Positions 51,357-61,581 of a DNA stretch of 64,000 nt are shown piece by piece. This DNA comes from Cinclus cinclus (taxonomy: Eukaryota > Chordata > Aves > Passeriformes > Cinclidae), in NCBI RefSeq assembly GCF_963662255.1, contig NC_085050.1:22058131-22122130 (forward strand), written 5' to 3'. How positions within the stretch are numbered: the stretch's first letter is position 1; each line of letters begins with the position of its first letter. Below the pieces are notes generated by a model. That model was not told the origin of the DNA, did not search any database, and saw only the letters and a program-made list of their open reading frames with translations. Position numbers and translations under genes: made by a program.

Positions 51357-51428
51357 ATGGCAGCGCGGGGATCCGCGGGGGATGCCGCGCTCCGCTGCGC
51401 GGCCGAGCAGTGGCTGCTCTGGGATAAG
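51357..51428 (+). CDS. PGM2: PGM2 exon 1 (start codon)
   Basis: ATG at 51357 in GGCGAGATGG (G at +4) opens 24 codons to the donor GTGAGG, leaving in phase 0. It encodes [14 protein letters not shown] and [10 protein letters not shown]. The ending QWLLWDK matches the human start region (AQWLRWDK), which fixes the frame; the first dozen residues are low-complexity and not conserved. No other in-frame ATG lies between this one and the donor. Confidence 0.95.
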
Positions 51429-54400
51429 GTGAGGGGCTCCGGCCAGGCAGGGGCTGAGTGGGGGCGGTGGGGTGCAGGCTGGAAAAGGGTCAGGAGGCGC
51501 GGCGCGACACCCGGTTGTCGCATTGTGCGGGTTTGGAGTGCGGTGAAAGCACCCGTTTGGTCCTCCGGCTCAGCTCTCGGAGCTCTCTGACGAAGGGGTG
51601 CTCTCCCTGCACCCCTCTATCCATCCCCCTCGCCCGCGGCGGGCCGGCACCTGCCGCAGCAGCCCCGCTTTCCTTTGGAAACGCCCGGCTGATCTCTCCG
51701 TCTGGTTTTGAGCTGTACTGAGCGTCATTTTCAAAAGGGCCTGCATTGTTCCGAACGGCTTCAGTTGTGGGGCAGTTGTGGGACTTAAAATCATTAAAGA
51801 CCAGCATACTTTGCCGTGTTACCTGTCTCTTAGTGTTAAAAACCTCCTGGTACCTTCAAATTTTTATTTACTAAAATACTGATCCCAAAAGACACGTGGG
51901 CTCTCTTCAAAAAGACCTAGAAATGCAAAGGCTGTCAGTCCTATTTTTTTCAGGTGTTATTTCCCTTTCTGTTGAGACTTATATTTGGTTTTGGTTTTGA
52001 CCATACTATATGCAGAAGTAAAATCTTCTTTGTGTTTCTCTTGTCCACATACATGAAGATACATCTTGTCGTAGTGGTGTTAGTGTGGCTGCTTCCTGCT
52101 GCAGGTCCTACTGAGATGTTGGCACATTTGGTTTGAATATTTTATGTCCTTCTTAATGTAATTTGTTCATTTGGCTGTATTGGAACACACTGGCCATTGC
52201 CAGTCACAACAGTGACTCCCCTGGGCTGAGCACTCAACTCAGTGCTCTCTGAGTTTTGTGCAGCACGTGTGCCTGTTTGGTAAGGCATCTGCTTATTTCA
52301 AAAATATCAATGGAAACCTGTAACAAGTCTTTTTTTAGTATTCGTTCCAGGTTCTAAAGGACATCATTAGAAGTACCTCGAGCTAGTTTTAATTCTTCAT
52401 TAAAGATCAGTCAGTTGTTTAACTGACCAGTTACCCAGTTCTGGTTTTGTTAATGATAGAGCTGTCCCAGACTAGTCCTGTTTCCCAAGATGCTAATGCA
52501 TCATGTCAAATGACAATAAGCTTTCATGCCTTTTTTTTTTCCCAGTTTAACTGATTTTGCAAAAACAGTTTGGTTTTAGAGCCTCTTATTTACCTAACTT
52601 CCCTGACCAGCATTAGTTATATTCCTGTCTTCTGTGTAATAATTTGCTTTTCAGCTGGTTATTCTGATTATTTTGTTAAACCCTCAGGAAATCTAATGCA
52701 GCATCCATTATAGCATCTTTACTTTTGAAAGTTTACACTTGCATCTTTGACTCAGTAATAATTGACTAGTGTGCAATACCCATTGCTGATTGCTCAAAAA
52801 TGATGAGGTATTTTAATTTCTCAGGGAGCTGTTGCGTGTTTCTATTGAGCAACAGGAGAATCAGATATAACCCTTGTCCATTTAGTCTGATATGAAAAAA
52901 AAAGTTCTTTTTTGACATGCAGAGATAGGAGATAGGTTAATATTTAATGATGATAAGCCCCATGTTTCTTAGAAAATAATTGCCTGCAAGAGCAAGCCTT
53001 TATGGCTGATGGCAGTCCTGCTGACCTAACTGGAGGTTTCTACCTACATTACATTACTGTGCTTGTTACCAGGCTGTTTTCATCGTTCTGTTCATTACAG
53101 TAATAGCATATTTTTCATTCTGTTATCAGTCATAGAATTATGAATGAAGGTAGCTACTGGTTTTAGTAAAAACAAAGTCTGTTTAGTCGGAAGTTTTTCC
53201 TCTCCTCTAAAACCTTGTGGGGACTCCTCTACTGATCATAACTCTTTGGGCCTTCCTATAGTGTAGATTAAAGTAAATAACTCGAGTGTTACCAGGTGAT
53301 GTTCAAGCTAATTGCACTAGTGGATATTAACTTAGTATTAAATCACCTGCCACTATATTTACAGAAAATGGTACTCCCATACTCACATGTGGTTTAATTT
53401 GACAGCAGAAAAAGCGTAACCTGAGAGAATAAATAAGAAAGGTAAAAAGCCAGCACTTCATCCTTCTGATACAATTTGGTAGAGATGCTGTGAAGAGTTT
53501 GCTTAAGCAGAAGAAAAAGCCAAAATCAAGATTTTTTTTTTTTTATTTAGATGTGTGTGTACAATGGCATCATAAAATTCTACACACACACACAAAAATA
53601 AAGGCAGATTCCTAGGAGAATATAGCCATAAACAATTATAATGGTAGTTCTGGAAAAATCCTTCTGCTATATAGAACAGACTTCGCCTGGCTTTTACCAT
53701 TATTTGGTGTGGGATGGAGGCAGGCAGTGGGGAACAAATCAATTAATGCAACCTAGTTTTCTTTAGAAAATTATATGGGCTGAAATTCTTAAGACTTGGA
53801 CAGCCACCTGGACATGTACATTTAACCAGACTTAAAAAGCTGGAGGATCCCTCTAGTATCACAGTAGATACCAAACCTGGGAAATGCCTCTACAGCAAAC
53901 AAAACACTCCTTGACTGCAGGGTGCTCCTGATGTCCTTCTGCATTGGCATTACAGCTTCTAGTCTGCAAAACACCTGTAGAAATGTGTGTAGTATCTACC
54001 TAAAAACATGCCTATTTCAATATCAAGATGACTCGTGTACACAAAGCTCGCACCGAGGAATTAAAAGGTGACTAAGCAGTGTACAAAGCTGGATGCAAAT
54101 TGTCATTCAGGCTTTACCTTTGAGACATAGGCCTGATGTTAAAGCAAAAACTTGACATCAACTTGTAAACAGACTAAACTCAGGTATGCTGCCCTATATA
54201 TTCTGTAACAACATAGAATTATATTTATTCGTACAGAATGTAGTTACTCAATAATAATAGATAATTGTGTCAAGCTGCCTACGAGGGAGTGTCAGTTACA
54301 ACATTCTTGGACTGGTAAACTGGTAATTTTTGCACTGGAAATCAGTAATTCTGGGGTACCTAATTGTTTATTGAACTCAAGAAGCTGAAATTTTTTTTTT

Positions 54401-57400
54401 TTTAAGTTCTTTAGATTATTCTCCATGATGCAGTTTGCTCATTAGCACCAAAGGCTCTTTAGCTTTTTTCAGTATGTGTTTAAACTATGTTGTTTGTCCT
54501 GTGGCCATGGGTGCACAGGTCAGTGGTTAGGACATCCCGACTCTGGTCTTGGTTTGATGTGCAGAATGTTTATACCTTTGCATGTAAACCTACATGCCTA
54601 CTACTCCATATGTTCTGCAGCATTTTCTGAAGCTGAGGAAGAGATATGGTTTTACATTTAATTTTTTTTTTTCCTTTTTGCCTAGAATGATATGCTTCCC
54701 CTTGCTGTAAGCATATCTGGGTCATCCAGGAAATAGTAAAGTCTGTGACTTTTATGAGTTCATTTAATTGCCAAGAAATCAAAGTTTGTGTCCCTTTGGA
54801 AATGATAATCTTTGTACTTCAGGGTAAGGTGGAAGTACTCATGCAGTGAGTAACCTGCTGCCTCCCCAGATAATCCTGTTGCCAGGAGTCTGCCACCTGC
54901 CATCTGTGCTCTTGCTTATCAGTTCTCAAGAAATCTAATACTGAACTTCTTAAGTCTCATGTTTTCTATTGCAAAGTTGAGGCATACAGGCCTTTGCTAA
55001 TTCCCTAAATCTGGAAACAGAAAGAGTAATTAACAATAGAGAATCTTTGGAAGCAATATACCAAGAAAAGCAGTGAAAGTTAGAAACTCCTCACTGTTCT
55101 CAAGTGGTCTGACATGGCCTTTTCGTTGCCACTCTTGAGTAATTTTATTTAAGAATTTGGCTGTAGCTTCTAGGCTTTCATCCTGGGGTTGTGCTTATTT
55201 TTACAAGTGTGACCTGCAAATATGTTGGAAATTCTCTTCTGCCCAGTCTGCATAGTTTTGCTGCTACATCTGGTGCTAGCCAATCTTGGAAAAAGGTTAT
55301 AATTTAATTTGTTTTAAACTCTACATATAGTGCTATAGAAATAACAACTGTTTCTTAATAATTAGCTTAACTTACTTTCTAAAATATTTAGTGTAGTTCT
55401 TGTGATGAGGAAAAATTCTCTGAACTGTAAAAGTGCTGCTTTTTGGTTTTGTTTTTAAAAATAGCAAACAATAAAATAGACATCTTGGAAGTCTTTTAAC
55501 ATCCCAAATTGTGTGAGATATATATATATATGCACACACACTGTTGTTCAGGAAGCATGTTCACTTAAGGAGATAAATCTAAAATAAGTAATACTTGAGG
55601 TTGTACCAATTGGAAACTAAGAAACACAGCAGGCGTTCTGGTGCTCTTGAAGTTCTGTGCCATGTTTTGATACTGAAACTCAGAGATTGGGACAGAAAGT
55701 TAGTTCTAGTGAAGCAAACAAAACCTCATTTAGAATATCTGAATTTTGTATCAACAGAATCCAAAAACTTACGCAATTGTGAAACAATTGCTTGCGGAAG
55801 GAAATGCCGGAGAACTGCAGAAATACTTTGGCTCGCGGATGGAGTTTGGCACAGCAGGGCTCAGAGCTGCCATGGGAGCAGGGATTTCCCACATGAATGA
55901 CTTGACTATTATCCAGACAACACAGGTATTGTGTTCAGCACTTTATCTCACTCAACTGGTTGTGTATATGAATGGAAGAGCCTCATTTATGGTAAGCAAA
56001 TGAGTAGTCTATGGAAGTACAAGTTGTCTTCTATTCTTCCAGTTTTCAGAAGTAATTTAAATTATAATTATTAGCTGAGTGCTGATCTCTGAAAACAAGC
56101 AGAGAGAAGCTATTAAACCATTAAAGTAAGTTATTTTCTGTATTTGATTTGCAATTTAATTTATACACAGCTGCAGTTAAGCTCAAGTGTAACAGTTAGT
56201 GCTGTTGTAACAACTACAAAAAACCCCCAAAGGCAGCCAGCATTTGGCTAAGCTTTGTGTGTGCTGAACGTGGATTTACATAAAGGCAGTGAAGGTATGT
56301 AGAGATACATGGATCCTAAAGTAGATCTACTTGGGGAAAAAACCCACAACCCTGAATAACTGCAGTCTGGAGTGGTGATGTATCATGTGCTAAAGAGATG
56401 TCATTATTAAGGGTGAGATTTGGTTAAAAACTTGAAATGCTGGCCAGCTGTTCTCTTCCTCGTGAGATCTAAAACAGCTGAATCATTTCTCAAAACCTGC
56501 GATTCAGACTGATTGTGTTACCTGTTCCTTTTTGGAGTTGATTCTGATATTTTAAAAAGTACTTAAATGCTGTCCAGGTTTGCAATATTGATTTGAAAGT
56601 TTCTGAATTTCATGATGTTTATTGGTCCTGGACAAGCTGAATAGCAGAGCAGTTCTGTGAGATGCTATGAGTGCTCAGCTTCCTAAGACATCAGCATCTT
56701 GGCAATTATCTTAATGTGATGATAAATTGAACATCAAGATTGGGATAATGAGGTGTATTTGTTGTTGTCTTTAGGGATTTTGCAGATACCTTGAGAAGAA
56801 TTTCAGTGACCTGAAAAAGAGAGGAGTTGTGATTGGGTTTGATGCTCGTGCTCATCTTTCCAGTGGAGGTAGTAGCAAAAGGTACTTCTAAGGTTTTGTA
56901 TTTAGTATTTTGTAGATACCTTGTGTGATTCATGATGGATTTATATCTACTTCAACTGTATTTCTTTCTGTAAAGTGAATTAATTTGTGGGATTTACAGT
57001 ATTCTTACATACTGGTAGTGCCAAAGCAGTTCTTAGAGTTGTGCTTTGTCTATTGGGAATAATGAGGGAACACACTTAAATTTGGTGTGTGTAATAATTG
57101 AGATATATTGATAAGTGGTGGTGTTTGTTGTTGGGATTTTGTAACTGCATTTGAGTAGGAGGGGAAGCTGTGAATTCTAAGCAACTAATTGGTATGAAAA
57201 TGAATATATTCCCTAGGTATCTTTTCTTCCTTTTTAGGTTTGCAAGACTTGCTGCCAATACCTTCATAAGTCAGGGAGTTCCAGTTTATCTATTCTCTGA
57301 TATAATACCGACTCCCTTTGTGGTAGGCTATTTTTATTATATCTTTCTATCTACTTTATCTGCTTTAAATATACACAGATTCTGTCAGATACCTTGCATT

Positions 57401-60400
57401 ACTTAAATTAAGGCTAAATACACAAACCAGTTACTTTTAAAGCTCTTCCTGCAGAAGAGTCTTGTACTTACTCAGCTGTGTATAATTTACAGCATCCATA
57501 GCAAGAGAAAGCAGAATGTGGAATGTCAGCAGATTGCTGTGGAGTTAGAAGTCTGAAACATATACTCACGTTTGGCTGGATTTTTATTAATATTATTATC
57601 TTTTATATTATTTGTATACATGATATATGATATATTATACGTATACAATATTATCCATTATTATAGCAATCTTTTGTTGTTATATTATCTGTATATTACC
57701 TGTTTTTATTAATATTAGCTATTTTCTTTAAGGGAGTAGGGGGCAGAGGCAGGTATTGAATCCAAAATAGCAAGTTGTTGGAGTGCAGTGATGTTTTGCC
57801 AGAAGGGTTGTTGGATTGTGTGCACGATGCCCCCATTAGAACACCAGGTGTCTCCAGAGCAATGCAGAAAAGCCCTGCTCTTGGCCTTTGTACTAAAAAC
57901 AATAGTTTCTCCCTATACCAGTTGCTGTAGTGAGCATTGCAAACAGACTTTCTACATAGCATTCTTATACTGATACAATTTTTTGATGCTTTTTAAATTC
58001 TTCATAGCGCAGCTTAAAGTGATATTGCAAGAACTGCAGTTGATTGCATTTTACTGTTAAATAAAGAGCCGTGATTAAACACAAACTGGACCTATGTTCA
58101 TGAATAATGCTTTATTTTTAATTCAGTCCATCTGTTTTGAGCTAATTTATAAGAGCTTTCTCCAAAACAATTCTCTTCTGAACCCCGATGGAGTAGTGGC
58201 TCCCCAGGCTGCTCCCAAAGACAGTGTGGGTGAGGCTGCTTGAGCTGCACTTCTCTGCTCCATGCTGACTTCTGTCATTACCCCAACAGACTTGGCACCC
58301 TCTAAGGCCTCGGGTACCTCAGGTCATTCTACAGTAGGCAACAAGTGCATCTGGCTTCCTTCTGGAAATATACTACCCTAGAGATTCACAAAGCATCTGG
58401 AACAATATTAATAACATAGGAAAGGAAAAATGCACAAGCAAAAACAAGGGCTAAAGTTGTGCCACGTGGAGTCTAGTGGAGCAAGTACTATTTAGCTTCT
58501 CCTTTAGGGAGTCAGTGTGTAGGAATCACATCCTAACTTTCTTTTGGTTCAGATATGAACCAATCATCTAATATGAAAGTATTAGATATGCATGAGAAGA
58601 AATAATATATAATATGTTGCACATTCTACTTCAAGTAACTTTCTCTTGTTACAGCCGTACACAGTAACTCATCTGAAACTTTGTGCTGGAATTATGGTTA
58701 CTGCTTCCCATAATCCAAAACAAGACAATGGTTATAAGGTATTCCAAGTGATCTGTTTTCTGGCTCTTTTTATTTTTTTCATGTAGAGAAACCAATGCAA
58801 TTGTGCATAGTTCCTATCATGGTACAGACTAAATAAATTACTTGTCTCTCTTACCTCTTCTATGTATTTAAAGCTAGTATTGTATTAAACTAATAATTAA
58901 AGTCTTTGCTCTAGAAAGCAAGGTGCCATTGTAATCTGCTCTCCAGTGGAAAAAACACACCTGAATTGCCTGGGCACCAGTCATTCAGTAGCTGGGCAGT
59001 CATATACAGACTGTTTCCAAAATACAAAAATGGAAGTTTTCCCAGTAAATGACTGGGCCTTGTTTTGTGTTTCATTATGGATCTTGATATCTTTTGAGAA
59101 AATTAAACTGCCTTTTTCTTTTAATATGATAAAAAATGGGATGTGAGAAGGAACACTGAGAATATGAGCAGAATACTTTGGGTATACCTAAGCCAAATTT
59201 ACTGTAAAACTCTAGTGAATGTACTTTACCTTAATCAACAAAAAACCATAACCAGACTATTTTACAAGATTAATGATCAAATTCTCACTTAGCTATTTTT
59301 TATTTAGGTTTACTGGGAAAATGGTGCTCAGATCATTTCCCCTCATGACAAAGGAATTTCTCAGGCTATTGAGGAGAACCAAGAACCATGGCCTCAGGCT
59401 TGGGATGACAAACTGATTGACAGCAGCCTGCTGCTTCATGATCCATATGCCATGGTCAATAAGGAGTATTTCAAAGATATACAGAAACAGTGCTTTTACA
59501 GGTGACTGGTGTTAATTCCTTTAAAAATACAGGTTATTCTGTCTAGCTTGTTAGCAGGGCAGTTTATATTGATGGATTTGAGGGCAGCCACAATCCTGCC
59601 ATGACCCAATTCTGCCTGTGTTTTTTGTCATCTTTTGTGGTAACACTGGCAGTTGTGTGGTGGTGTGTAGTAAGCCAGCTCATAAAGCTGTCCTGGCAGA
59701 AATGTAACCCAGCAAAGTGAGCAAATCTCATCCTGTATTTTCATGGCCATGCATCAGCCAAGTGCCACAGCAAGGCTGGGGCTGCTGGAGGTGAGCTGAC
59801 ATGGACAGCCCACCAGCCTTAAAATGAGGCTCTGAGAGAGATGGTGAACCAGGTTGTTAAGCCAGTTCAGGATTAAGGAGGTCTTGCTCTGTCATTCCAG
59901 CCTTGCTTGTGCTCCTGGTAGCCTTGGGTGCCTTACAACAGCCTACTCTTATCACTTGCTCAGTAAAATCTTTACTCAGCAAAATGAAGTGGATGTTTCT
60001 CTTGGTGATTAACAATTAGAATTGATTTATGTAGTAGATGAGTATCAACCTTCTAGATGCACTTATTTTATGTAGAAATTTTAACCAGCAGTAACCATGT
60101 TTTTACTCTTGCTAAAAACAGTCAGGAGTTACTAGAAAGCTGGGGCTATTACGCTGCTTTTTCAGAACTGGAATTAAATGTCTCCTTAGGAGTTTACATG
60201 ATTTTAGGTATGCCCAATGCTTTTTACTTCCTAAAAATGAGTGTGCTCAAATTGGGCAGGCTGCTGTTGACTCACTGTGTTCAGTCTTTGGGGGTGGTTT
60301 AAATGCTAGAGTTGGGGCTGAAGAGTGCCTTTAGTCAGTTGTATTTGTTTTTCACTTGCCTTCTTTGGAATGTTTAGAGTGTACTTGCTTATTCCAGTGA

Positions 60401-61581
60401 TTTGCATATACTTGGATTTTGAATGCCAAGAGTGACACATATCACTGAAAAATTAGGCTAAGACAATTTTCAAGCCATTGCTTTTAAAATCTGACCTCCT
60501 TTAATTCATAATTTTAACAGTGATACAGAATACTGAGTTGTATCTGTTTCCAAACATAGTCAGTTTTGTGCAGAACAGTCTTTCATGTCCAAGTTTACTG
60601 TTAACCTGTTTTATTTCAGGAATATAAACAAGGAAACAAACCTGAAATTTGTTCATACTTCTGTGCATGGCGTAGGACATAAATTTGTTCAGCTGGCATT
60701 CAAGGCATTTGACCTTAGCCCTCCTTTTGCTGTTCCGGAGCAGAAAGATCCTGATCCAGACTTTCCCACAGTGAAGTATCCAAATCCTGAAGAAGGCAAA
60801 GGTGTTCTGGTAAATAGGTTTGTTTTTGGTTTTTTTTTTAATAGCTGTGATGTCTTTCAGTGTTTTCGTTTTTGCCAGAAGTCACAGCTGTAATTATTGG
60901 TGGCAGGTCTATTTTTAATCTGTTTCATAGCTTTACATTTAGTGAAGAGTTAGCTGATATTGTTTCATTGACATAACCCTCTTTGAACCAGTCAGGTAGT
61001 AATTAGCTTTAACTTTCAACTACTTTGTTCTGTGCTCTAATAGAATGGGCAGGATTTGCACATGGGATGAAGTGATAGTTAATTTTAAAAGATAAAATAA
61101 TAATAAAAATCTTCTCAGTTGTTTTTAGAAGGCTTCTACTCTTTTGTTCTGACACAACACCAGAAGGGGACAGGAGAAGCCCTGACAGGTGGTTAGAGTT
61201 TCTGCTACTATTTCTGTTACACTTTGTTATTGAAGGATCACATTAAATCTATGCAGCTTTTAAGTTGGACTACAGAAGTGGAATGATATAGGTGAAGCCA
61301 AATGTCCTGACTATGTTCTTCTGCTGCCAGGCTAGAAGTTTTTGGGTTTTTTGAGAGACACATAATGATTTTGTGTGTTTGAGATGAAATAAATTGGGAA
61401 AATTACTTAAAAACGTATAAAGAAAGTGAAAATATTATTTGGGAATATTAACATTCACCTGGTCCTGCTTGTCACTTTTCCAGACGTTGTCTTTTGCTTT
61501 GGCTGAAAAAGATGGGGCAAGAATCATTTTAGCAAATGATCCTGATGCTGATCGACTGGCAGTGGCAGAGAAACAAGAGAG
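51357..61581 (+). CDS. PGM2: PGM2 gene, exons 1-8 (3' part outside window)
   Basis: Phosphoglucomutase 2 is a cytosolic enzyme of the alpha-D-phosphohexomutase family. It interconverts ribose-1-phosphate and ribose-5-phosphate (also deoxyribose forms) and more weakly glucose-1-P and glucose-6-P, via a phosphoserine and a 1,6- or 1,5-bisphosphate. Eight exons with consistent phases join into 332 full codons plus two bases. Visible hallmarks are [12 protein letters not shown] near residue 55, the catalytic loop TASHNP with Ser162, and the Mg-binding loop DPDADR (Asp319, 321, 323). The sequence follows PGM2 rather than its paralogue PGM2L1: TASHNP and GFDARAH, against TASHNR and GYDTRGQ as I recall for PGM2L1. 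Human PGM2 is about 612 residues, so the sugar-specificity and phosphate-binding domains are encoded beyond the right edge. Confidence 0.97.
51429..55757 (+). other. PGM2: PGM2 intron 1
   Basis: A 4.3-kb intron whose first 270 bases are still in the CpG island. It contains a T-rich tract near 53531 and a TG/CA hairpin at 53552-53590, and no extra exon that I can support. Confidence 0.85.
55758..55925 (+). CDS. PGM2: PGM2 exon 2
   Basis: This exon is 168 nt, phase 0 at both ends, between the acceptor TATCAACAG and the donor GTATTG. It encodes [20 protein letters not shown], then [20 protein letters not shown] and [16 protein letters not shown]. The [14 protein letters not shown] block begins domain 1 of the phosphohexomutase fold and carries an Arg of the family's active-site cleft. 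It follows a 4.3-kb intron 1. Confidence 0.96.
56775..56881 (+). CDS. PGM2: PGM2 exon 3
   Basis: This exon is 107 nt between the acceptor TTGTCTTTAG and the donor GTACTT, leaving in phase 2 (AG|G, Arg). It encodes [20 protein letters not shown] and [15 protein letters not shown]. Human has GVVISFDARAHPSSGGSS, so both the GFDARAH strand-turn and the Gly/Ser loop are kept. Confidence 0.96.
57238..57322 (+). CDS. PGM2: PGM2 exon 4
   Basis: This exon is 85 nt between the acceptor TTCCTTTTTAG and the donor GTAGGC, leaving in phase 0. It completes the split Arg and encodes [16 protein letters not shown] and [12 protein letters not shown]. The ending PTPFV leads into the catalytic exon; human reads YLFSDITPTPFV. 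Confidence 0.96.
57581..57717. repeat. AT-rich block bounded by a 15-bp direct repeat
   Basis: TTTTTATTAATATTA occurs at 57581 and again at 57703, enclosing 107 bases made mostly of TAT/ATA steps in PGM2 intron 4. It may be a slippage-grown AT array or an insertion with a long duplicated target; the first is simpler. Confidence 0.7.
58655..58738 (+). CDS. PGM2: PGM2 exon 5: catalytic phosphoserine loop
   Basis: This exon is 84 nt, phase 0 at both ends, between the acceptor CTTGTTACAG and the donor GTATTC. It encodes [15 protein letters not shown] then [19 protein letters not shown] is the family's catalytic loop; the serine, residue 162 counting from the exon-1 ATG (Ser165 in human), is the one that carries the phosphate during the mutase reaction. 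NGYK is the conserved follow-on. The active site is therefore intact. Confidence 0.97.
59308..59501 (+). CDS. PGM2: PGM2 exon 6
   Basis: This exon is 194 nt between the acceptor TTTTTATTTAG and the donor GTGACT, leaving in phase 2. It encodes [20 protein letters not shown] then [20 protein letters not shown] and a variable stretch ending in [19 protein letters not shown] and EPWPQAWDD match human PGM2 exactly; the divergence lies in the [14 protein letters not shown] loop. Confidence 0.96.
60620..60809 (+). CDS. PGM2: PGM2 exon 7
   Basis: This exon is 190 nt between the acceptor TTTTATTTCAG and the donor GTAAAT, leaving in phase 0. It completes the split Arg and encodes [40 protein letters not shown] and [32 protein letters not shown] and VPEQKDPDP are core PGM2 blocks of domain 2. 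Confidence 0.96.
61484..61581 (+). CDS. PGM2: PGM2 exon 8: Mg-binding loop; last exon in window
   Basis: This exon is 98 nt between the acceptor CACTTTTCCAG and the donor GTATGG, leaving in phase 2. It encodes [18 protein letters not shown] and [20 protein letters not shown] is the metal-binding loop; its three Asp residues (319, 321, 323) hold Mg near the phosphoserine. The next exon should begin with the equivalent of human GEWRVFSGNELG, which I do not find before 64000. Confidence 0.96.

Larger units (their letters stand above)
50880..51700 (+). promoter_or_regulatory. PGM2: CpG island, PGM2 promoter and 5' UTR
   Basis: A sharply bounded GC/CpG-rich block containing the PGM2 start codon and the first splice donor. 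There is no TATA box at a convincing distance, as expected for a housekeeping CpG promoter. Just upstream of the ATG are runs of GGGCA, GGGAC, GGGGC and GGAGC pentamers (51216-51285) and two copies of GGACAGGGAGGGA, giving a strongly G-rich coding strand with G-quadruplex and SP-type binding potential. Transcription start cannot be placed exactly. Minus-strand frames here are GC artefacts. Confidence 0.8.

Noticed and set aside
50781..51523. Minus-strand frames across the PGM2 island as a divergent coding gene
   Set aside because: Pro/Arg/Ala-rich GC artefacts opposite the PGM2 promoter, with no family likeness. A non-coding divergent transcript remains possible but cannot be seen in sequence.
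51357..61581. Gene is PGM2L1 rather than PGM2
   Set aside because: The catalytic loop TASHNP, the GFDARAH and FARLAA blocks, and RELL1 as neighbour all fit PGM2.
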